Source of the DNA: Rachycentron canadum | Lineage: Eukaryota; Chordata; Actinopteri; Carangiformes; Rachycentridae | DNA: 64,000 nt | Direction of reading: 5' to 3' | Assembly: GCA_038496675.1 (NCBI GenBank) | Contig: CM076652.1 | Location: 3,405,535 to 3,469,534, forward strand | Part shown: positions 11,928-23,490 of the stretch, in pieces | Numbering within the stretch: the first letter of the stretch is position 1 | How the letters are laid out: every line of letters begins with the position of its first letter | Program-made: the position numbers and the translations under genes | The notes under the pieces: model-generated | The model's database searches: none | Seen by the model: only the letters and a program-made list of their open reading frames with translations | Told to the model about the DNA's origin: nothing

Positions 11928-13612
11928 GTGAGTGCTGTTCTTTTTCTTTTTTTTTTTTTTTTTTTATTCCCATCTGTATTTAAATGCAGCTGCAAAGGCC
12001 TGACACGTTTACAAAGTGTTGTTTCAATTAGCGTCAGAAAACTGCTCTTATAGTGAGACCAGTTTAAAATGACTTTCAGGTATTTTCCCCCTCCACGTGT
12101 TTAAAAAAAAAAAAACACAAACAAACAAACCATTAAACACTTTAACTTCCCTTAATGAGAAATTTCCCTGAGACTTAGTGACCAAACTTCCTCCTCGGCT
12201 GTCTGACCTGTATTTTTGCAGCTTGTTGAAGACTGAACATTTGGACTCATACGTTTCCAGGATAAAGTCATTTGATATCATTTAATTTCTCCTTATTTGC
12301 TGTCTTTCTTTTGAGTCTTTTAATGAATATTTGCCTAGGTACTGTTTCCAAATTCCGGGCTTCGCACTGTCTGTGATAGTGAGATGTTTGAACAGATAAT
12401 TTTACTCAGCTCCTTTTCTTTCTTTTTTTAATCTTTTCTTTCTTTCTCCTCTGGTCTCTCTCTCTCTCTCTCTCTCTCTAATCGTTTGAGATTCCCTGCA
12501 TGCAGCCTGCAAGTGTTCAAATTCCCCACCAGTCTTTCATCACCTTATTCTGCAGGTACACAGGAGTGTGGACTTGTTGGGAGAGAAGTTTTGTAAAGTT
12601 TCTCAACAATGTCTTTTTTTCTTTTTTTTTTACCTTGTTGCTTCATTATTATTTTCTATCTTTGCTGAATTAATGTGACCAGTTGCTCTGCAGAGCTAAA
12701 GTGATTCCTCTGTGCTGCAGATGTATGTTCAGTTATTTGCACTTTGAGTCACAGAAGTGATCAAGTTCTGCACCAGACACATTATTGCCCCTCCATTGAA
12801 GAGTGATTTCAAAGAGTTCAGCTTCCTCTCCATCTGCTCCTCCGCTCCGCAGGTACATGGGCACCCTGGGCTCCCAGGTGATGTGCGACAACATCCCTGG
12901 TCTGGTGAACAAGCAGCGCCAACTGTGCCGCCAACACCCCCGAGTGATGCAGGCCATCGGGGCCGGGATGAAGGACTGGATCTCAGAGTGCCAGCATCAG
13001 TTCCGCAGCCACCGCTGGAACTGCAACACCACGGCCAGGGACCACAACCTGTTTGGACGCCTGCTGCTTCGCAGTGAGTGGAGGGGACACTGATAGAGTT
13101 GAATTTTAAACTGATGGAGGGTTTTATAATTTGGGACAGTGGGGGAGGGAGCAGCTCTTCACCTGGAGGATCGGAAATCGAACGCTCATGTCGAGGTGTC
13201 CTTGAGAAAGCTCCACAGCCGCTGTTCTGTTGACCTTTGACCCCTCTGTACAGGCAGAGGCAGGAGAGAACAGTGAAGGTTTGACAGATTAGGGCAGGTT
13301 TAGGAATGAGCATTAAGTGCAAATTTAAATTTTAAGATTTGATGATTCAGTCTGTAACTTGTCCTTTTTAAACCCCTTTATTTCACTGAAAACATCAGAT
13401 GAATGTTGTATTAATTTTGTCTTTTTATATTCTGGTGTTGGCAATTTCTCATATTGAGCTATTGTGGTTCACAGACTGATGAGATAAATTTATCATGAGC
13501 ATTTATTTGAAAATTTGACATTTTTATTATAGAAAAACACCAAAAAACATTAGACTCTGTGGCATGAATGTAACTGTTTAACATGATTTTGAACACAGGA
13601 TATCAGGTGCAG

Positions 13613-13648
<36 letters not shown>

Positions 13649-13774
13649 TAAATCATCTTATTCATGATGCAGTGACTTGAGGGGCTGTCAGGTGCCTCAA
13701 ACGCTGGGTTGTGTTTCCAGGTCATTGTGTGCTGCTGGCACCTTTTGGAAATGAATCGCTGTGTGATCGTGTCT

Positions 13775-13834
<60 letters not shown>

Positions 13835-15234
13835 GTTTGACCATATGCCTGCGTGCGACACAGTGGCTTTCTGGGAAACAGATAATTCCCTTGCAGATAT
13901 GCTCTTCTTCCTCCTCCTCCTCCTCTTCTTCTTCTTCTTCTTTTTTTTCTCAGGTTGGATCACATTCCACACCTCGTCTCACTTTACAATTGTACATTTA
14001 TCACGTCGCTGCAGCCGGCTGGTTTCTCCGTCAGTCTGCTCTCATGTCGGGGGCTAACATGTCGCTCACTACTTCATTACAGTGATGTTCGGACTTCTGG
14101 TTTACAGATTAAGTCCTGAAAAGAGTTGGATATTAATGGGCAGCAGTTTTGATTATTCACTTAACATTTAATTCATTAATCAATAGAAATAACATCTGTC
14201 ACTTCTCATGTGTGAGGATTTCCTGCTTTTCTCTACCTCATATTGTTTTATTGAATATATTTGAATTTTGAACAAGCGAACTAAAGACATCACTGTAATA
14301 TTTGTATTATCTTATATTTTATAGATTAGATAATTAATGAATTAATTGTGGGGGGGGATCCAATCCAAACTATACAATTATTAAAAAAAAAAAATAATAA
14401 TAATAATAATAATTAGTTGCAGGTTTGTACAATTTATTATTTCAGCATTAACTTAATAAACCCAATTGATACTTTTATTTCAGTTTTGTCACAGTGGTGT
14501 TTATGCTTCAGCTGCTGTCTCAGCTAATTAGTCTCCACTCAGCTCAGTCAAATGAGAATAAATGTCCTAAATACAGGTTCAAATCCCTCCACTTTCAAGA
14601 GCCTCATCAGGTTGTTATCTCTGTTGATTCTCTCTGGTGAATTGCAGGAGAAGACACTTGATTTATTGAGCTTTTGGTTGAAAATAAATATAAAGAATTC
14701 GGTAAAAGCCTCCTCCTGAGTAGCAGGTGTGAATAGCAGCATCAGGGATCGAAAGGATGAACAAAAACGGCGCGAATAAGTATCTTGTCACCATCTGTGA
14801 CAGATGTGAGGTCAGGATAGAAGCAGTCTGTCAAATCAGATGTGTCGGTGTACGTCTCAGAAGCTAAAATCAGCCTGTATCCCCTGTGAAGACTTGTTAT
14901 AACAAGTCATAATCTTTATTTATTGCCACTGGAGGATCATCGGGACCTGGCAGACTGATGTTCCTCTCCCATGCCCTGAGATTTAACCTGCGAGGCGGAT
15001 CCCTCAACTTAGTCTGTTTCATGTTGGGGCCTCTAATCAGCCGTGTGGTATTCGGACCTCCCAGCCGGGCCCCGGCCGTGTCACACAACATTATCACGGC
15101 ACATCGAGGCCCCGTCAGAAGCTCCTTATTGTCAATGTCAGCAGGCTAATTTCAAACAATTACACCAGAGTTTTTCTCCCAGCGTCCTCCTCATTAACCT
15201 TGTTAGGCACGCTCAACTTAGCTGCTGGACTGGG

Positions 15235-15284
<50 letters not shown>

Positions 15285-18200
15285 ATATCTTTGAATACAT
15301 GGATGTCTCTGCCCCGACTTTTAATACGACACCACAGCAGAAGCATCAAGTGGCAGAAGTTTTGGATGCTTTGATGTTTTTCTACAAAACCTTTTTTTTT
15401 TTTTTTTTTTTTTTTAAATTCAACAAAAACAAAGAAATAAACACAAAACCATCAATGTTAAAATGTGTTAAAGAACAAGAAGCTGTGCAGGAAGCAGAAT
15501 AAAATGCTAATCGGAGCAGACATTCAGTGTCAGATCTTAGCAGAAGATGAATCCGTCATAATTTCAGGAATCTGTTCATATTTAAAAGTCGTTTATCAAA
15601 TAAAAATCTACTTAAATAGTTGTAGTTTAAAGCTCTTCTAAAGTGAGAATTCATCAGCTTTGGTTTTATCAGAAGTTCTTGGTTCTTCAATCAAAAATTG
15701 CCTAAAATCTGAAAATGTGAATTACATGTCTTGAATTTACTTACATTTATATTGATCTAGGAAATAAGAAATGGTGGAATTACATAATAATAATAATAAT
15801 AATAATATAATAATAGTCGTCTAACAAAAGAAACACAAGTTTGTTTGTCGATTATTAACCCTCGCTTAAAATCACACTTATACAAGGAACTTGACACTAA
15901 ATGACAGAGAATATACTGAAACAATCCTGAGGTTCAACTGTAGTGTCTTTTAGAATATGTTTCAATCACACACATTGTTAAATGTAAATTGAAATATAAA
16001 TGAAGTGATAAACATGTTTATAGTTGTTTCTCTGGTCCTCAGTCATGTCTGCAGGTTTTCCTCTTGGGTCACTGTGCAGCCTTTGTAGTCTATAGTCTGT
16101 AGATATAAATTTGGATGACGGCTTTTGCGTTTTAGCTTTGACATTTTATGGATAAAACAATATAAAATTAGAGCTGCAGATGTAAACTTGTCAGAAATAC
16201 ACTTCTCTCATTGCTGTCACTGACTCGTCTTCACGTGTGCGATAGTTTTTCACAGAGGTTACAGACAAACACATGCAGCCTCAGCCTTTGATTCCTCTCA
16301 GATCTCTCATCAGTTACATGCAGAGGGAGATAAGGGCAGATATCGGGGCAGTGCTGGTAAACGTTAGATGTTTATCCATCTTGGATGTAGATGAAGCGTC
16401 TTTTTTTTTTTCTGGCCTTGCATGAAATAAAACCTTCTCACAGACGACAACAACAAATACGGGTCCTACAGGTAGCAGCGGTGGCCAAACATTTGAAGGA
16501 TCGCTGTGGTTTAATTCTGCCATCAGACAGCTGCTATCAGACACTGTCAGATTCAAGATCAATAGAATAAGAGCTTGATGTTTGATTTAGATTTCAGATC
16601 AGTAGAGTTTACTGATGTGGAGCTAAGAGCTGATGGCGCGGCTGTAGACTTTGTTCTGATTGTCTTACATTGTGAAACAGGACTTTTTTCTTTCCTTGTT
16701 TTGATCAATGAAATGTTTTTTGTTTACAGCGCAGACTGGGTAGATCCTGGGCTCCTGGTGTCCACAACAGCATCACGCTTGAAACTTTACTTTGTTTATT
16801 TACTGCTGAAACTTGAGTTGACACTCGAAGCAAATCGTTCAAGTTTTAACCTTTTAAAATCCTGAACATCTCTCTCAGCTTTGTAAAAAAAAAAAAAAAA
16901 AAAAAGGCTAATTAATAAATTTCAAGCAGGAAAGACTAATAGATGAAGTTTAATGTGAACAGACTAGACGTTGGCAGGATGTGGATCACCATGGAAAGCG
17001 GTCCTTCCAATGAGAGGAACATCTGATCAGATTTGATTGAATTGATTTGAGATGGTCCATGGTTGAGGTGGTGAAGGGTTCGTGGCACTGAAATGACAGC
17101 AGCCAGAGAAAACGGCTGAGGCTTGAAGTTGTGATTAGACAAGATTGCAACTTCCAGATGGAGACCTGTGACTTTAACTATCTTTATTTTAAATCATTAA
17201 GACAATGCACAGTGAAGCTCTTGCAGATGGTCCATAGGTTGTTTTGGATAAAAGCATGTGACAGATGAGATCAGGTTCTCTCTCCATTACCATAACATCC
17301 TCGTCCTCTCCCCCCACAGGCAGCCGCGAGGTGGCCTTCGTCTATGCCATCTCCTCAGCCGGCGTGGTTTACACGTTGGCACGAGCCTGCAGCCAAGGCG
17401 AGCTGGATTCCTGCTCCTGCGATCCCACTAAGAAGGGCTCATCGCGGGACGCCAAGGGCTCCTTCGACTGGGGCGGCTGCAGCGACCACGTAGAGCACGC
17501 CATGCGCTTCAGCCAGGCCTTCGTGGACGCCAAGGAGAGGAAGGAGAGGGATGCCCGAGCACTTATGAACCTGCACAACAATCGAGCCGGCAGGAAGGTG
17601 AGGAAGCACAGATGTTAATTGTTTTTCTGAAAAACTACTGAGGTTTGGTTTTAAAATAGTGAAAGCAGCTGTTCATCCACAGCTGGCAGGATGTGAAGTA
17701 AAAGAGTTGAGGTTTTAAAGGAAGTGGACAAATCACAGAAAAATCTGCCACTATGTTCCGTTTATTCGGGGTCGGGTCGTGTTGGCAGCAGGCTGAGCAG
17801 GGAATCGCAGACATCCCTCTCTCTAGAGACACTCTCCAGCTCTTCCTGGAGAATCCCAAGACACTCTCAAGCCAGATGGGATATGTAGTTCGAGGTCTAC
17901 CCTGAGGTCTCCTCCCAGTTGGACACGCCTGAAAAGCCCAGGAGGCATCTTCCTCCAGACGCCTGAACCACTTCAACTGGCTCCTTTCGACATGAAAGAG
18001 CCAGTTGTGCCAACTCCCTCCTGATGTCCGAGCTCTAATCTCTGTAATGGTCACTGTGTTTTCAAACACTAAAACCGCTGTGCAGGACAAATGTTGATTA
18101 TTCAAATAACTGGGAGCCATTAGCACAGTGTGTAAGAGCCTCTAACTATCTCCTGTCATTCTGGTTTCACCTGTTTTCACCTGCATTCAGTCTTCAGACG

Positions 18201-20359
18201 TCATCATATGTGTTTATCATCACTTTTGCTAAAGTTCTGTTATAACGGGATGAGAAAGCATGTGTCATAATGTTCTTTCTTACAATTACTACTTAATTTA
18301 CAATTTAAAGGCTTTAAGCTGAAACATTAAAAATATTCAACTTTGGAAATAAAATGTTCAAATTCAAATTTGAAAATTATAAAAATTGTTCCAGGAGCCA
18401 ATCCCAGCCGACAGTGGGCGAGGGCGGGCTACACCCTGTACAGGCCGCCAGTCTGTCGCATGAAGACAGACAACCACTCTAAGGCTGCACAATTAATCAA
18501 AATTGTAATACGGCCAAGTGCAATATTTACTTGTGCATTGTTTGCACAATAAGTTTTGTGACACTACAGAGACGCCAGCCTACAAATCATGACGTGAAGG
18601 AAGGATTTTGACCCAAAACACCAGGAAAAAATCACAATTTTTACATTAAAAAAATGCTTAAAAGAACTGAAATTGCTATCACAAGATCGTGTGAGAGGAA
18701 CGCACACAGGCTCAGGGAGAACATAAAAACTCCTCACAGAAAGGCCCCAAGCTCGGGGTTCGAACCCAGAACCTGTGAGGTGACACCACTGCACCACCGT
18801 GCCACCATGCTGTTGTGCCTGTTGAACTATTTTGTACTGCAGTTAATCATCATTATAGTTTAACAACAGTCCACATCCAGTTTTCCTCTAAAATGACTTC
18901 CTGTTTCCTGTTTCCAGGCGGTGAAGCGTTTCATGACTCTGGAGTGTAAATGTCACGGCGTCAGCGGCTCGTGCAGTGTTCGAACCTGCTGGTTGGCCAT
19001 GGCTGACTTCCGGCGCACCGGCGACCACCTGCGGAAACGGTACAACGGCGCAGTGCAGGTCGCCGTCAACCAGTACGGCACCGGGTTCACAGCCGCACAC
19101 GCACACTTCAAACGACCCAGCAAGAACGACCTGGTGTACTTTGAGGACTCGCCAGACTACTGCATACGGGACTCCGAGTCAGGTAAACATCTCACTGTGC
19201 TGACCAATCAGATAACAGCCCCTGTAACTTGAAACGGGGCGTTAAAAATCTTTTCAACCAAAGTCAGTCCAGGTTGAACTGAAACATCAGCAGTTCTTTC
19301 GTTTCCCTTCGTTGAGACCTGAAACATCAGCCATGTCAGTTTGGTTATTTGGTTCCACCTGAGCTCAAATGACTCCGTTCTCACCTGATCAAATGAACCA
19401 AACCGAAGAAGTAAACACTTCAGAGTTCAGCTGAACCAGCTCAACATGAGAGCAGAGGTGTGAGCACAGTTGTCATGAGGGTTTTCAAACGATCCATCAC
19501 AAACATTTGGCTGAGCCACACCAACAAAGCCTCCAGCTGGTTCGATGTTCTTGGCATCTCCAATCTGCTCAGTGTGAAATCAGTGACACGAGACCGCAGG
19601 GGTTCAGGGGGCGGCGATCTTTTGAATCTTAATTCATCAGGGAAATTAAAATACTGTCATTGGTTGTCACAGCTCTGAGGGGACTTTAACCCTTTCTCAA
19701 CTGGTAGCTGAGGCTTGAGTCTTTGAGAAGTAGTTGTTTCCTGTCACGTCTTCAGAACAAGGACCACTTAGCCTCTAAAATAAAACTCGTGGACCAAAAA
19801 CCAACAGGGCTTCACCTTCAGCGCTGTTGTGCTGAGCTTGCATAGAAAAATATTGTGAATTTTTTATTTTTTTATTTTCATTGGCTCAAAGACGAAACTT
19901 TAAATATGGGAATAGAAAAGCAAAAGCATCCAGCTGACAGGGAATCAAACCGGGGTGAGGCATGCACCTTATCGACTCAGCTGTTTAAGGGATGAAGGGC
20001 TCAAACTACAAGACGTGGAGCTCTCGATGTGGCATCAGGCTTAACTCTCGTGCATTTGAACACTGCCCAGGTGTCAGCGAATGCACCACAGGTCTCAGTC
20101 ATGGCAACGACGTCACTTCCTGTTGTGTCCGTTGTGTCGGAGGTTTCATTTGATTGTCTTTTAATTGACCTGGTCCTGTCCATGGTTTTTGATAGTTAAC
20201 TGCTCCCATCAGGCCGAACTGGGACGGATGGGCAGTGAAAGAAATGTGTGAGTCAGTGAGTGAAGTGTGTTTATGTTTGAGGAGTTTGGAGCAGGACAGT
20301 GAGTGTGAGAAGGAAAATGTTTGTGTATGAAAACTTCAAGAGGGAGAAAGAGAAGATGA

Positions 20360-20429
<70 letters not shown>

Positions 20430-22048
20430 TGTGTGTGTCAAACGAGGTGGTTGCCTGCCAGGCAGCAGATGATCCGTGGCGATCAGGTGTCGGCCAGTTT
20501 AAGAGCCATTACACACTTCTGTAGGCTGAAACCTTAGACCACCACACATCACTATAAATCACCACCACTGAAAACACACACACACACACAAACCTCTGAG
20601 GCCACGATTGGCAGCTGAAGGAGGCATATTTTGGGGGCAGGCAATCCTCTGTATTAACATTTGATTAACACTTTAATGTAAATACTTTAAATGTTTCTAA
20701 ATCGACATATAACTCCTGTAAAGACACTGTTACAACAGTGCGTCGCTGAATTATCATGTATGTGTTTATAAACATGCCCTAAAGTTATGTTTTCCCACAG
20801 GATGAGTAAAAATATTTTAGATTAAAATATCTTATGTTTCTGTTATAGTCCTTTATTAACATTTATGAACAGGAGGCTTTAAAGTAAACAGTTAAATGCT
20901 TGGTTGCACTTTGTTGTGGGTGTTAGTGCTAAATGTTTGTGTGTAATTTAAATGTCTCAGGAGCCTTTAAGGAAATGTTGGATGCTGTAGTGAAGGGAAC
21001 AGTGTGTCACCATCAGAGAGTCTGAAACCTGCTCAGGCTGAATGTTCGGAGATGAAACTTGTGTTTGAAATCCATTCTTGATCTGTGGGAACTCAAGGCT
21101 TCACTTACCAATAAAATCTTGTTTTGCATTTGGGTGGTGACAATTGAGATACTGACTCTGACGGCATCTTAAAACCATCAGGTTCCCTTCAGGGTCCACA
21201 TTGAAGATTAACCCGCTAGTAATTGATTAAGTGATGCTTTAACAGGGCCGTCCACAGCTGGAAACATCTGGCACATGTTGTAACCTTCTCCCTCTCTAAA
21301 CTGTCACCAATCAAAAGCTAAATAAGAATTGTTGTTGTTTGTTGTTGTTTCCAAGCAGAAGGTACCAAACCTTCCCTGGTTGGATCTTTGTGGGATTCGC
21401 TGCTGCTTGTCTTTGTTTTTCATGGTGAAAAACTGGAGGTAGATTTTTTTTTGTTTGTTTGTTTTTTTTCCCATGTTGCCTTGCCTTTCTGAAATTGAAC
21501 AGCATTATATTTTCAGACATTTTATAGACAAACTGAGTCCTGAAAATATCAAGAAGATCACAAAATCCTTCTGAAATCACTTTCCCTCTCACCTCCTGAT
21601 GGACCTCTGGAGGTCCCGGGGCCCCTTTTGGGAACAAGTAGAGGCTTCACAGCAGACATGAAGGCTTCATGGGCTGTGTACATGTAAGCAGGGTGAGGTA
21701 ACACACACACACACACAGTGTTGGCCTTGGGCCTCTCATGAGAACCCAACTCATTCCCTCCCTAAAGACCAACCTCCTCTGGGACACACACAGTGAGACA
21801 GGCATGTAAACTCACCCTCAGTCATGACACGTACTATACATTGAATCTTCCTCTCTCTCTCTCTCTCTCTGTCTCTCTCTGTTTTAGACACACACACATA
21901 TATACACACACACAGAAACACGAAGCACAATCCTTCTTGAAACACACACTTTGAGTTATTCATTCTTGTTCTTCCTCCCATCACAAACGGTGAAAAAAAA
22001 AACCCTCTCAAAGACATGCAAACTCACCAATCACTCTGGAAACACACA

Positions 22049-22085
<37 letters not shown>

Positions 22086-22498
22086 ACACGGGCTCAGAGC
22101 CCACAGAGATAGTGAGACGGCCCCTCTGTGCCTCTTTAAAGTGTGAAATCAATTTCCCTCGGCCCCGGCGAGGCTCAGGTGCTAAACTCATCTCTCTGCG
22201 CCCCCTCATCTTAATTCAATAAGCAGACGCAGAGAGCTGGAGGACTCTGGCCGTGATGTCACCCCTGGCAGCGCAGCGTACCGTGGATGACGGGCGGGCG
22301 CTCTGCCAGAGAGGGGCGGGGCTTCCAGTCATGCCCAGACATATTACCTGGCGAGGGAATGGTGCAGAGACGGTGTGAACTCGGAGCACAGCACAATGTA
22401 AACACCAGCAAATTCCAGAACAATGTTCGAGATGGTACTTGAAGTCAGCGCATCATTTTTTCTCTAAACCCTTTTATTTATACAGGAGAAGTCAGCTG

Positions 22499-22541
<43 letters not shown>

Positions 22542-23456
22542 ACACTTCAGTCCAACAGTAACATGTTTGGTCCTCAGTTTCAGTTTATGATATAAATCAG
22601 AGAAGAGATGTGTCATCCAGACAAAGTCCCATACCAACGTTTTGTCAGCGCACAGTGACGTCACCCATCGGTTTGTGAGCTGCTGGTTGTAATTTCTCTG
22701 TCGGCCATCTTGTTTGTTTTTTTCAAACCAGAAGAAAAATATTTGAAGGAGAAGGTGGAGCTGAGGAGGAGTGAGGGGTGGATCTGACCTGCTCTCTACT
22801 CTATCCTGATTGGGTGGTACAGTCAATCACACAGTAGCCACGCCCCCTAATTCATCCCCTGCTTTATGGTCTATTTTCCTCTAAATGGACCATCATTTAA
22901 AAAATGAACATCATGTTGTATTGAAGACTTGAAACTAGAGACTGAGACCATAAACTCATTAGGAAAACGTTTACTGAGCTAATAAATCAAGGAGAAGTAG
23001 GGACATTTTCCCATAGACTTCAATACAATCTGACTTTTTACAACCTGATGGTCATTAGATACTGAAGGTTTAAGGCTCTTCAGCATTGGCTTCACTGGCG
23101 GCTACTGACCCCTAGTGCTCGGAGGAGTCGAGCACAAGCCCATATCCGGCTCTTACAGACGCTTTAACACTGACGTTATGGATCGTTGTTGTTTGAACCT
23201 GCCTGTTGTGTTTCTGTAGCCTCTCTGGTCGGTGAGATCATGTTTGAACTGTGTGATGGAGGACGGCAACACAGACTGTGATCGATAGTCATTCGACTAA
23301 TGGACGAGGTGTTCCAGCTGTTTTTATACAAAAAATTACAAATAAGATAAAAATAATAATAATAATAATGGATATAGACAATGTGAATGTGCGTCTAGAA
23401 AATGTGTGTGGTCTGAAGACAGTAAGAGTGAGGCTGGTCACAGTGTATGAGATAGT

Positions 23457-23490
<34 letters not shown>

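Larger units (their letters stand above)
13074..17319. other. wnt2 intron 2
   Basis: 4.2 kb without exons: microsatellites, poly(A/T) runs, (AAT)n at 14391-14412 and 15786-15806, and an unrepetitive, higher-complexity block at 14880-15200 that could be a conserved non-coding element. Confidence 0.5.

Noticed and set aside
17635..18126. 163-aa minus-strand open frame as a host gene
   Set aside because: Its sequence matches the end of a LINE ORF2 and lies in wnt2 intron 3.
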